A stretch of 64,000 nt of DNA from Scortum barcoo (lineage: Eukaryota > Chordata > Actinopteri > Centrarchiformes > Terapontidae). Both the position numbers and the translations under genes were made by a program. Position 1 is the stretch's first letter, and each line of letters starts with the position of its first letter. The notes under the pieces were generated by a model. It did not search any database, was not told the DNA's origin, and saw nothing but the letters and a program-made list of their open reading frames with translations. The DNA lies in contig CM041534.1 of the NCBI GenBank assembly GCA_023238725.1, positions 25,480,303 through 25,544,302 on the forward strand, written 5' to 3'. Of this stretch, positions 10,238 through 22,442 are shown one piece after another.

Positions 10238-13200
10238 AGGTATTCTTTATACTGCAACAAGTACTTATACTGCAACTAATACTGCAACAAGTTCTTATAC
10301 TGCAACAAGTTCTTATACTGCTACATACTGCAACAAGTACTAATACTGCAACAAGTACTTATACTGCAACAAGTACTAATACTGCAACAAGCAACTGCAA
10401 GTTCTACTGCAACAATACAAGTGCTACAAGTACTAATACTGCAACAAGCACCGCTACAAGTTCTTATACTGCAACAAGTGCAACAAGTACGAGTATTTAC
10501 TACTGCAACAAGTACTTATACTGCAACAAGCTTATACTGCAACAAGTACTAATACTGCTACAAGTATTTATACTGCAACTACAAGTACTAATACTGCAAC
10601 AAGTTCTTATACTACAAGTACTAATACTGCAACAAGTACTTATACTGCAACTATACTGCAACAACAAGCAACTACAAGTTCTTATACTGCAACAACTTAT
10701 ACTGCACTGCTACAAGTACTAATACTGCAACAAGTTCTTATACTGCAACAAGTGCTTATATTGCTACTACACTGTAGCTGTACTAATACTGCAACAAGTA
10801 CTAATACTGCAACAAGTTACTTATACTGCTAAACAAGTACTAATACTGCAACAACAAGTGCAACAAGTTCTTATACTGCAACAAGTACTAATACTGCAAC
10901 GAGTATTTAACTGCAACATAGTTCTTATACTGCAACAAGTACTTATACTGCAACAAGTACCTTATACTACAAGTACTAATACTGCAACAAGTTCTTATAC
11001 TGCAACGAGTACTAAGTACTAATACTGCAACAAGTTCTTATACTGCAACAAGTGCTTATACTGTACTAATACTACAAGTACTAATACTGCAACAAGTTCT
11101 TATACTGCAACAAGTTCTTATACTGCTACAATAAGTACTAATACTGCAACAAGTACTAATACTGCAACAAGTACTAATACTGCAACAAGTTCTACTAATA
11201 CTGCAACAAGCTTATATACTAAGTACTAATACTGCAACAAGTACACAAGTCTTATACTGCAACAAGTACTAATACTGCAACAAGTACTTATGCAACAAGT
11301 GCAACAAGTATTTATACTGCAACAAGTACTTATACTGCAACAAGTTCTTATACTGCAACAACTTAAGCTACAAGTATTTATACTGCAACAAGTATTTATA
11401 CTGCAACAAGTACTTATACTGCAACGAGTATTTATACTGCAACAAGTTGCAACTTATACTGCAACAAGTACTTATACTGCTAATACTGCAAGTACTAATA
11501 CTGCAACAAGTTCTTATACTGCAACAAGTTACTTAATACTACTGCAACAAGTACTATACTGCAACAAGTACTTATACTGCTACAAGTACTAATACTGCAA
11601 CAAGTACTTATACTACTTATACTGCAACAAGTACTAATACTGCAACAAGTACTTATGCAACAACTGCAACTACAAGTATCTTATACTGCAACAAGTTCTT
11701 ATACTGCAACAAGTTCTTATATTGCTACAAGTACTAATACTGCAACAAGTACTTATACTGCAACAAGTACTAATACTGCAACAAGTGCAACAAGTCTTAT
11801 ACTGCTACAAGCTACTAATACTAATACTGCACAAGTACTACTTATACTGCAACAAGTTCTACTATACTGCAACAAGTACTAATACTGTATACTTATACTG
11901 CAACAAGTACTTATACTACTGCAACAAGTATTTATACTGCATACAACTTATAAGTTGCTTATACTGCAAGTACTATGCAGAAACTGCATGCTACAAGCAT
12001 ACTGCAACAAGTACTAATACTGCAAACAAGTGTACTATACTGTACTATATACTGCAATGCAAGTACTAATACTGCAACAAGTTCTTATACTGCAACAAGT
12101 ATGCTACTAATACTATACTAATACTAAGGTACTTATATACAAGTACTAATACTGCAACAATATACTGCTACAAGTACTAATACTAGTGCTTATACTGCAA
12201 CAAGTACTATATACAAGTACAAGCTTATACTGCAACAAGTTCTACTACATACTGCAACAAGCTTATACTGCTAAGTACAAGTACTAATACTGCAACTGCT
12301 ACAAGTACTAATACTGCAACAAGTACTAATACTGCAACAAGTTCTTATACTGCAACAAGTACTAGTTCTTATACTGCAACAAGCTTATACTAATACTGCA
12401 CTGCTACAAGTACTAATACTGCAACAAGTACTAATACTTACTTATACTGCAACGAGTATTTATACTGCAAGTAGTTCTTATACTGCAACAAGTACTAATA
12501 CTGCACTGCTACAAGTACTAATACTGCAACAAGCTTATACTGCTGCAACAAGTACTAATACTGCAACAAGTACTAATACTAGTGCTTATACTACAAGCTA
12601 ATACAAGTACTAATACTGCAACAAGTACTAATACTGCAACAAGTACAAGTTCTTATACTGCAACAAGCAACAAGTACTAATACTGCAACAAGTTCTTATA
12701 CTGCAACAAGTACTTATACTGCAACAAGTTCTTAGTTCTTATACTGCAACAAGTACTAATACTGCAACAAGTATCTTATACTGCAACAAGTGCAACAAGT
12801 TCTTATACTGCAACAAGTACTATACTGCAACAAGTACTAATGCAACAAGTGCAACAAGTGCTTATACTGCAACAAGTATTTATACTGCAACAAGTACTTA
12901 TACTGCAACGAGTATTTATACTGCAACAAGTACTATATACTGCAACAAGTATTTATACTGCAACAAGTTCTTAATACTGCAACAACTTATACTGCAACAA
13001 GCTAATACTGCAACAAGCTTATACTGCAACAAGTACTAATACTGCAACAAGTTCTTATACTGCAACAAGTGCAACAAGTCTTATACTGCAACAAGCTACA
13101 AGTACTAATACTGCAACAAGTACTATATACTACAAGCTTAACTGCAAGTACTAATACTGCACAAGTTCTACTGCAACAATACTGCTGCAACAAGTACTAA

Positions 13201-16200
13201 TACTGCAAATACTGCAACAAGTACTAATACTAATACTGCAACAAGTACTAATACTGCAACAAACTATACTGCAGTACAACTGCAACAATTTATACTGCAA
13301 TACTACTTATACTGCAACAAGTTACTTATACTGCAACAAGTGCTTATATTGCTACAAGTACTAATACTGCAACTAAGTACTAATACTGCAACAAGTTCTT
13401 ATACTGCAACAAGTGCTTATACTGCAACAATACTACAAGCAACTAAGTACTAATACTTACTACAAGTACTAATACTGCAACAAGTTCTTATACTGCAACT
13501 GCTATACTGCTACAAGCAACTGCAGCAAGTTATACTGCAACAAGTTCTTAATACTGATTACTGCAACAAGCTATACTGCTACAAGTACTAATGCTGCAAC
13601 TTATACTGCAACAAGCTATACTGCAAACTTATACTGCAAGTACTAATGCAACAAGTGCAACAAGTGCTATATACTGCAACAAGTACTAATACTGCAACAA
13701 GTACTTATACTGCAACAAGTGCAACAAGCTTATACTGTACTAATACTGCAACAAGTTCTTATACTGCAACAAGCATACTGTACTTATACTGCAACAAGTA
13801 TTTATACTGCAACAAGTACTTATACTGCAACGAGTATTTATACTGCAACAAGTTCTTATACTGCAACAAGTGCTTATATGCTACAAGTACTAATACTGCA
13901 CAAGTACTAATACTGCAACAAGTACTAATACTGCAACAAGTACTAAGTACTAATACTGCAACAAGTGCTTATACTGCTGTACTAATACTACAAGTTCTTA
14001 TACTGCAACAAGTGCTTATACTGCAACAAGTTCTTATACTGCAACAAGTACTAATACTGCAAAGTATTTATACTGCAACAAGTGTACTAATACTAATACT
14101 GCTACAAGTACTAATACTGCAATAAGTAACAAGCTACTACTAATACTGCAACAAGCTTATACTGCTACAATGCACTAATATTGCTACAATAACTGCAACA
14201 AGTATACTGCAACAAGTACTGCAATACTGCAACAAGTACTTATACTGCAACAAGTATTTATACTGCAACAAGTTGCTTATACTGCAACAAGTACAAGTTA
14301 TACTGCAACAAGTTACTATACTGCATACTGCAAGTACTTAATACGAGTATTTATACTGCAACAAGTTCTTATACTGCAACAACAAGTTACTACAAGTACT
14401 AATACTGCAACAAGTGCTTATACTGCTACAAGTACTAATACTGCAACAAGTTCTATATACTAAGTGCAACAAGTACTTATATACTGCTAACAAGTACTAA
14501 GTACGTAATACTGCAACAAGTACTATACTGCAACAACTGCTACAAGTTCTTATACTGCAACAAGTACTTATACTGCTACAAGTACTAATACTGCAACAAG
14601 TATCTTATACTGCAACAAGTACTTATACTGCAACAAGTATTTATACTGCAACAAGTACTAATACTGCTTATACTGCAACAAGTACTAATGCAACAAGTGC
14701 AACAAGTACTTATACTGCTTATACTGCTACAAGTACTATACTACTTATACTGCAACAAGTTCTTATACTGCAACAAGTACTACTAATACTGCAACAAGTA
14801 CTGCAACAAGTACTAATACTGCAAAAGGTACTTATACTGCTTTATACAAGTGTACTTATACTGCAACAAGTACTAATACTGCAACAAGTACTTATACTGC
14901 AACAAGTTCTAATACTGCAACAAGTACTTATACTGCAACAAGTACTTATACTGCAACAAGTTGCAACAAGTATTTATACTGCAACAAGTACTTATACTGC
15001 AACGAGTATTTATACTGCAACAAGTACAAGTCTTATACTGCAACAAGTTTATACTGCAACAAGTATTTATACTATGCAACAAGCTTATACTGCAACAAGT
15101 ACTAATACTGCAACAAGTTCTTATACTGCAACAAGTACTAATACTGCAACAAGCTTATACTGCAACAAGTACTAATACTGCAACAAGTACTGCAACAAGT
15201 ACTAATACTGCAACAAGTTCTTATACTACAAGTACTTATACTGCAACTAATACTGCAACAAGTACTAATACTGCAACAAGTACTACACTGCAATAAAGTA
15301 TACTGCAACAAGTTACTTATACTGCAACAAGTACTACTATACTGCAACAAGTTCTACTGCAAGTACTTATACTGCAACAAGTACTAATACTGCTACAACT
15401 GCAACAAGTGCAAGCAAGTACTTATACTGCAATGCTTATACTGCAACAAGTACTAATACTGCAACAAGTACTGCAAGTGTACTAATACTGCAACGAGTAT
15501 TTATACTGCAACAAGTTCTTATACTGCTACAACATACTGTACTTATACTGCAACAAGTACTAATACTGCAACTAAAGTGCTTATACTGCAAGTACTAATA
15601 CTGTGCAACTTATACTGCAACAAGTACTTATACTGCAACAAGTGCTTATACTGCTACAAGTACTAATACTGCAACAAGTATTATACTGTATCAACAAGTG
15701 CTGCTACTACAATGCAATACTTATACTGCAACAAGTACTAATACTGCAATGCAAGTACTTATACTGCAACAGTAATTACTTATACTGCAACAAGTACTTA
15801 TACTGCAACAAGTGCTTTATACTGCAACAAGTACTAATACTGCAACAAGTTCTTATACTGCAACAAGTGCTTATACTGCAACAAGTACTAATGCTGCAAC
15901 AAGCTACTTATACTGCAACAAGTACTAATACTGCAACAAGTACTAATACTGCAAATAAGTTATACTGCTGCAACTACAAGTACTAATACTGCTTATACTG
16001 CAACAAGTACTAATACTGCAACAACTTATACTGCAACAAGTACTAATACTGCAACAAGTACTTATACTGCAACAAGTTCTTATACTGCTGCAACAAGTAC
16101 TAATGCAACAAGCTTATACTGCAACAAGTACTATATACTTATACTGCAACAAGTATACTGCAACAAGTTCTTATACTGCAACAAGTGCTTATACTGCTAC

Positions 16201-19200
16201 AACAAGTACATACAAGTACTTATACTGCAACAAGTACTAATACTGCTACTACATACTGCAACAAGTACTTACTGCTATACTGCTACAATACTGCAACAAG
16301 CTAAACAATGCACTTATACTGCAATGCTAATACTGCAACAAGCAACAAGTGTACTAATTACTTACTATTAATGCAACATACTGCAACAAGTACTAATACT
16401 GCAACAAGTACTAATACTGCAACAAGTACTATACTGCAAACGAGTACTTATACTGCAACAAGTACTAATACTGCAACAAGTACTATACTGCAACTGCAAG
16501 TACAAGTACTTATACTGCAACAAGTACTAATACTGCAACAGTATTTATACTGCAACAAGTACTTATACTGCAACAAGTACTAATACTGTACTAATACTGC
16601 AACAAGTACTATACTGCAACAAGTACTAATACTACTAGTGCTTATACTGCAACAAGTATCTTATACTGCAACAAGTACTAATACTGCAACAAGCTTATAC
16701 TGCAACAAGCTTATACTAATGCAACTGTACAATACTGCAACAAGTTCTTATACTGCAACAAGTACTAATACTGCAACAAGTACTTATACTGCAACAAGTT
16801 CAAGTACTATACTGCAACAAGTATTTATACTACTTATACTGCAACAAGTACTAATACTGCAACAAGTACTTATACTGCAACAAGTACTTATACTGCAACA
16901 AGTTACTTATACTGCAACAAGTACAAGTGCTTATACTGCAACAAGTGCTTATACTGCAACAAGTACTAATACTGCAACAAGCAACAAGTACTTATACTGT
17001 ACTGCAACAATACTACAAGTACTAATACTGCTTATACAAGTACTAATCCTGCAACATTATACTTATACTGCAACAAGTACTTATACTACAAGTATAATAA
17101 TGCAACAAGTACTTATACTGCAACAAGTATTTATACTGCAACAAGTACTTATACTGCACAAGTACAAGATTATACTTATTGCTAATACTGCAAAGTACTA
17201 GTGCTTATACTGCAACAAGTACTAATACTGCTACAAGCAACAATACTGCAACAGTAATACTGCAACAAATACTGCATACAACTGCTTATACTGCTTATAC
17301 TGCAGTACAAGTACTAATACTGCAACAAGTACTAATACTGCAACAAGTAGTGCTACTAATACTGCAACAAGTACTAATACTGCAACAAGCTTATACTGCT
17401 TATACTGCAACAAGTACTAATACTGCAACAAGTATTTATACTGCTTATACTGCAACAAGTACTAATACTGCAACAAGTACTGTACTAATACTGCAACAAG
17501 TACTTAATACTGCAAACAACTTATACTGCTACAAGTACTAATACTGCAACAAGTACTAATACTGCAACAAGTGCTTATACTGCAACAAGCTGCAACAAGT
17601 ACTAATACTGCAACAAGCTACAAGTATTTATACTGCAACAAGTACTTATACTGCAACAAGTATTTATACTGCTTATACTGCAACAAGTACTATACTGTAC
17701 TTATACTGCAACAAGTATTTATACTGCAACAAGTACTAATACTGCAACAAGTATTACTTATACTGCAACAAGTACTAATACTGCAACAAGTATTCATACT
17801 GCAACAAGTACTTATACTGCAACTTATACTGCAACAAGTACTAATACTGCAACAAGTACTAATACTGCTACAAGTTATACTGCTACAAGTATACTACTAA
17901 TACTGCAACAAGTACTAATACTGCAAAAGGTACTTATACTGCTGCAACAAGCTAATACTTGCAGTAGTACTATATACAATTTAATGCAACAAGTGCTAAT
18001 ACTGCAACAAGTACTTATACTGCAACAAGTACTAATACTGTACTAGTATACAAGTGCACTGTACAAGTAAGTGTACTTAACAAGTGCTTATACTGCAACA
18101 AGTACTAATACTGCTTATACTACAAGTGTACTTATACTGCTGCAACAAGTACTAATACTGCAAGTAGTTTATACTGCAACAAGTATTGCAATACTGTACT
18201 AATACTGCAACAAGCTTATACTGCAACTTATACTGCAACAAGTACTATACTGCACTGCTACAAGTGCTTATACTGCAACAAGTACTAATACTGCAACAAG
18301 TACTAATACTGCAACAAGTACTTATACTGCTACAAGTACTACTATGCAACAAGTACTAATACTGCAACAAGTACTAATACTGCACAAGTGCTACAAGTAT
18401 TAATACTGCAACAAGTATTAGTGCTTATACTAAGCTTTATATCAAACAAGTACAACAAGTACTAATACTGCAATATATACAAGTACTAATAGTGCAACAA
18501 CTGCTTATACTGCAACAAGTACTAATATTACTTAATACTGCAGTACTAATACAAGTACTAATACTGCATACAAGTACTAATACTGTACAAGTAACGTTAT
18601 AAGCTTATACTGCTGCAACAAGCTTATACTACTTATACTGCAACAAGTATTTATACTGCAACAAGTACTTATACTGCAACTGCAACAAGTACAAGTATGC
18701 AACAAGTTATACTGCAACAAGTATTTATACTGCAACAAGTACTTATACTGCATACTGCAACAAGTATTTATACTGCAACAAGTTCTTATACTGCAACAAG
18801 TACTAATACTGCAACAAGTATTTATACTGCAACAAGTTCTTATACTGCAACAAGTGCAACTTATACTGCAACAAGTACTATACTACTAATACTGCAACAA
18901 GTACTTATACTGCAACAAGTACTCTTATACTGCTACAAGTACTAATACTGCTGCACTGCTACAAGTACTAATACTGCAACAAGTACTAATACTGCAACAA
19001 GTACTTATACTACTTATACTGCTACAAGTACTAATACTGCAACAAGTACTAATACTGCAACAAGTACTAATACTGCAACAAGTACTTATACTACAACAAG
19101 TACTTATACTGCTACAAGACCTAATACTGCTACAAGTACTAATATTGTACTAATATTGCAACAAGTACTTATACTGCTACAAGACCTAATACCGTAAAAC

Positions 19201-19290
19201 ATACTTATACTGCTACAAGTACTAATACTGCAACATGTACTAATACTGCAACAAGTACTAATACTGCAAAAAGTACTAATACTGCAATGA
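10238..19290. repeat. 9 kb satellite array, 18-bp unit (constant 12-mer plus variable hexamer)
   Basis: The stretch is built from a near-invariant TACTGCAACAAG 12-mer followed by a hexamer that varies among TACTAA, TACTTA, TTCTTA, TATTTA and TGCTTA, giving an 18-bp period. Truncated and fused units are frequent (for example CAACAAGTGCAACAAG). The right edge decays over 19080-19290 (CTACAAGACCTAAT, ACCGTAAAAC), as expected for the ageing border of a tandem array. The left edge is abrupt, within about 65 bp of the last CArG box of egr1. Because 18 is a multiple of three, long pseudo-reading frames rich in Gln-Val-Leu-Ile or Thr-Ala-Ser appear. None shows a gene signal. True length may differ from the assembly. 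Confidence 0.95.
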
Positions 19291-19550
19291 GTATTTTGGC
19301 TGTAGTATTTTATAAGTAGCCTGTAGTAGTTGGTCACTTTACTTCAGACAGTATTTTTGCAGTACAATGTGAAGTTACTTTTATTTGTCTTTATTTGTCT
19401 CGGTGCTGCACACACTCGGTGAGGTGAAGCTCAGGTAAATCGTGTGTTTGATTAAACCTGAATCATGAAATCCTGAAAATGATCCAATCAGAGCAGAGCA
19501 GGTGCAGCAGCAGCTTTACTTTTTCACTGCAGGCAGACATGATCAGCCTC

Positions 19551-19570
19551 CCTGCAGCGCCCCCTGCTGG
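19551..19570 (-). promoter_or_regulatory. CTCF-type motif beside the satellite array
   Basis: The minus strand reads CCAGCAGGGGGCGCTGCAGG, which fits the CTCF core CCASYAGRKGGCRS at every position. It lies 260 bp after the satellite and 155 bp before tRNA-Ala. A boundary role is inferred from motif and position only. Confidence 0.55.
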
Positions 19571-19724
19571 GTGGTAAACATCACAGCGGTCATACCGCTG
19601 ATATGTTTGACTTTAAAGTGCGATCAGAGGCAGTTTAATAAATGTTAGAATGAGTCTTTATCGTCCGCCTGGCTCTAAAAAGTGTTTGTGAACATGTTTC
19701 AGGAGGAGGAGAGTAAAAGGCGTA

Positions 19725-19797
19725 TGGAGGATGCGGGCATCGATCCCGCTACCTCTCGCATGCTAAGCGAGCGCTCTACCATTTGAGCTAATCCCCC
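19725..19797 (-). tRNA. tRNA-Ala (anticodon AGC)
   Basis: The minus strand gives a 73-nt cloverleaf beginning GGGGGATTAGCTCAAATGG. It has the D-arm A box TAGCTCAAATGG, an anticodon loop CTTAGCATG with AGC at 34-36, a T-arm GGGATCGATGCCC, acceptor closure CATCCTCC and discriminator A. It matches the conserved vertebrate tRNA-Ala(AGC) as I recall it. No intron. The 870 bp that follow, to the GT tract at 20667, hold no gene I can support. Confidence 0.97.
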
Positions 19798-20666
19798 GAC
19801 AGCAACGCAAAATGATTATTATTATTTTATAATAATTCTAGTTCATTCAGACATGATTCAGGCTGGTGGTTTAATAAGTTTTATGTTGAGTGACAGTGAG
19901 AAGATGTCATAAAGAAACAGCCTGTTTGTCTCTTTACATCTCAGCTGATGTGACAGTGAATCTTAATGAGGTCATGTGACGTTAGGGCGTGTCAGGTCAG
20001 TTATTATACAGCTATTTAATGATAATATCTCCATTCTTTAGACACCATCAGTAAACCAGCTGAATCTACTGTTTATTAATAGATTAAAACAAGACTACGT
20101 CATGTAATATTTATATTTTATTGGTAACAGAAGTTAGAATAATCGGCTTGTTACTAGAGCTCCTATGATGTGTTGATGAATCACCAGAAAAAAAAAAACT
20201 TTGATGGTTCCACGTCCTCGAATGTGAAAATGAGCCACTTTTCTTTGTTTTGTTCTTACAGGGTCATAAAGTGAATGTGGGATTTGACTGACAGATCAAA
20301 GCATCTGATCACACGTTTGATAGACCAAACAACTGATCGATTTATTGAGAAAATGAATGGATAACAAAAATAATTACAACTCAGTGATAAAGAAACCTCG
20401 AATGTTTGAATCATTTCTGTTATAAAAAGACCAACAGCTGATCCCAGATCAATCATCAGGAACGCCAGATTATAAAACTGATCACATTTGATCAAACGCA
20501 GGCAAAGCTGATCAAAACAGCAGAACGAGACACGTTTCCACTTCCTGTTCAAAGAGAAAGAACAAACACAAAAGGTCAAAATGATGAAGGAAGATGAGAT
20601 CCTTGTAAAAAGAAAGAAGAAACACAAACAGGTCATGAGTGTGGTTTAATGTTGTAGAGTGACTCA

Positions 20667-21141
<475 letters not shown>

Positions 21142-21296
21142 CTCACCTGCTTTATAAAGCTCATGACAGAGTCCTGCTGCAGAAATAGAACAAAGCTGAG
21201 ATGTGTCGGCATGTGGCAGCAGACTGAAGGAATATCAGCAGGCTGCATTTAGACTGTGACACACACACACACACACACTCTCTCAGGAATGCTGCT

Positions 21297-21306
21297 GGAA
21301 GTTTCC
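21297..21306 (+). promoter_or_regulatory. Candidate heat-shock element upstream of hsp30
   Basis: GGAAGTTTCC contains GAA and TTC pentamer cores in inverted order with the standard two-base gap, i.e. two HSF units. An additional GGAAT at 21286-21290 is off the 5-bp register. It lies about 410 bp upstream of the TATA box, separated by a degenerate GT tract. A functional HSE normally has three units, so this is a weak site. Confidence 0.35.
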
Positions 21307-21309
21307 GCC

Positions 21310-21679
21310 ATGGGGTGTGTGTGTGTGTGTGTGTGCAGTGTGTGTGTGTGAGTTTGAGTGTGTGGTGTGTGTGTGTGTGAGTTTGAGTGTGTGTGTGTGA
21401 GTGCGTGTGAGTGAGTTTTGAGTGTGAGTGTGTGTGAGTGAGGTTTTGAGTGGAGTGTGTGTGTGTGGTGTGGTGTGTGTGTGTGTGTGTGAGTGTGTGT
21501 GTGTGAGTGGGTTTAGTGTGTGTGAGTGTGTGTGACTGTGAGTTTGAGTGTGTGTGTGTGTGTGTGTGTGGTTTTGAGTGTGTGTGTGTGTGTGAGTGTG
21601 TGTGTGTGAGTGTGTGTGTGTGTGAGTGTGTGAGTGTGTGTGTGTGTGTGTGTGAGTGAGTGTGTGTGTGTGTGAGTTT

Positions 21680-21714
<35 letters not shown>

Positions 21715-21715
21715 T
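21310..21715. repeat. Degenerate (GTGTGAGT)n / GAGTTT repeat tract
   Basis: Mixed GT, GAGT and GGTTTTGAGT units fill the interval between the heat-shock-element-like site and the TATA box of hsp30, giving a promoter built largely of simple sequence. Confidence 0.85.
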
Positions 21716-21716
21716 G

Positions 21717-21724
21717 TATATAAG
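21717..21724 (+). promoter_or_regulatory. TATA box of hsp30
   Basis: TATATAAG lies 48 bp before the start codon at 21772, immediately after the simple-repeat tract. The implied 5' UTR is only about 20-25 nt. Confidence 0.75.
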
Positions 21725-21771
21725 CAGAGCGGGTCATCAGACCGGCAGACTGAAGCTCTGAAGCCGACAGG

Positions 21772-22401
21772 ATGTTGTGTCCCAGCGTCTTCCCGCAGCC
21801 CCCCCTCGCCGTGCGGCCGCTCCCGGACCCGCACTGGCCCGTGCGCAGCCTGTGGCCCGACACGCGGCCGCTCTTCCGGCAGCTGGAGCAGGAGATGATC
21901 CGCCACATGCGGGAGATGCGGCAGAGCGCGGAGTACATGGAGAGGCTGCACCACAAGATCTTCGAGGAGATCGACCACACCTCCTCCTCCACGGGGGGCT
22001 TCAAGCCCGTCGCCTTCCGGGACCTGGGGGGGGTCGGCGGCTTCGCCCTCAGCCTGGACACTCAGGAGTTCGCCCCCGAGGAGCTGTCGGTGAAACAGGT
22101 GGGCAGGAAGCTGAGGGTGAGCGGCCGCACGGAGAAGAAGCAGGAGGACGAGCAGGGCTCGTACTCGTACCGCTGTCAGGAGTTCAGGCAGGAGTTCCAC
22201 CTGCCGGACGGCGTCGACCCCGACACCGTCACCTGCTCGCTGGTGGGGGGCCGGCTGCAGATCCAGGCCCCCCGCGAGAGAGCGCTGGGCGACGGGAAGG
22301 AGAGGGTGGTCCCCATCAGCGTCACCTCGGCCCCCGCCATCACCTCCTCCACCTGCGGGGGGGCGGGGCCGAGCAGCCCCTCCCCCACAGAGAAAGACTG
22401 A
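21772..22401 (+). CDS. hsp30: Hsp30-type small heat-shock protein (HSPB11-like), intronless
   Basis: This encodes a 209-residue ATP-independent holdase of the small heat-shock family, which keeps unfolding proteins soluble in the cytosol during heat stress. The N-terminal arm (residues 1-88) has PLPDPHWPVRSLWPD and a charged helix REMRQSAEYMERLH. The alpha-crystallin domain runs about 90-172, starting FALSLDTQEFAPEELSVKQV, with GRKLRVSGRTEKK and the EFRQEFHLPDGVDPDTVTC strand region. The Ser/Pro-rich tail ends SSPSPTEKD. An IxI-type PISV lies near residue 181. Fish and frog Hsp30 genes typically lack introns, as here. The codons are strongly GC-rich compared with the AT-rich flanks, and the frame is intact. 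A TATA box 48 bp upstream and AATAAA at 22437 bracket it. Zebrafish nomenclature would call the closest relative hspb11. Confidence 0.9.
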   Translation: MLCPSVFPQPPLAVRPLPDPHWPVRSLWPDTRPLFRQLEQEMIRHMREMRQSAEYMERLHHKIFEEIDHTSSSTGGFKPVAFRDLGGVGGFALSLDTQEFAPEELSVKQVGRKLRVSGRTEKKQEDEQGSYSYRCQEFRQEFHLPDGVDPDTVTCSLVGGRLQIQAPRERALGDGKERVVPISVTSAPAITSSTCGGAGPSSPSPTEKD

Positions 22402-22436
22402 ACAGCTGTTTGTTTTAAGATTTTTAACCTGTCTGT

Positions 22437-22442
22437 AATAAA
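22437..22442 (+). terminator. Polyadenylation signal of hsp30
   Basis: AATAAA lies 36 bp after the hsp30 stop codon, giving a very short 3' UTR. Confidence 0.75.

Noticed and set aside
10238..19290. CRISPR-like array or a family of repeat proteins
   Set aside because: The 18-bp units are directly adjacent without unique spacers, the host is a vertebrate, and the Gln-Val-Leu or Thr-Ala-Ser frames follow from an 18-bp period.
10440..19290. Many TACTAAT heptamers resembling splicing branch points in the satellite
   Set aside because: They are a by-product of the TACTAA hexamer joined to the next unit; no pyrimidine tracts or acceptors accompany them.
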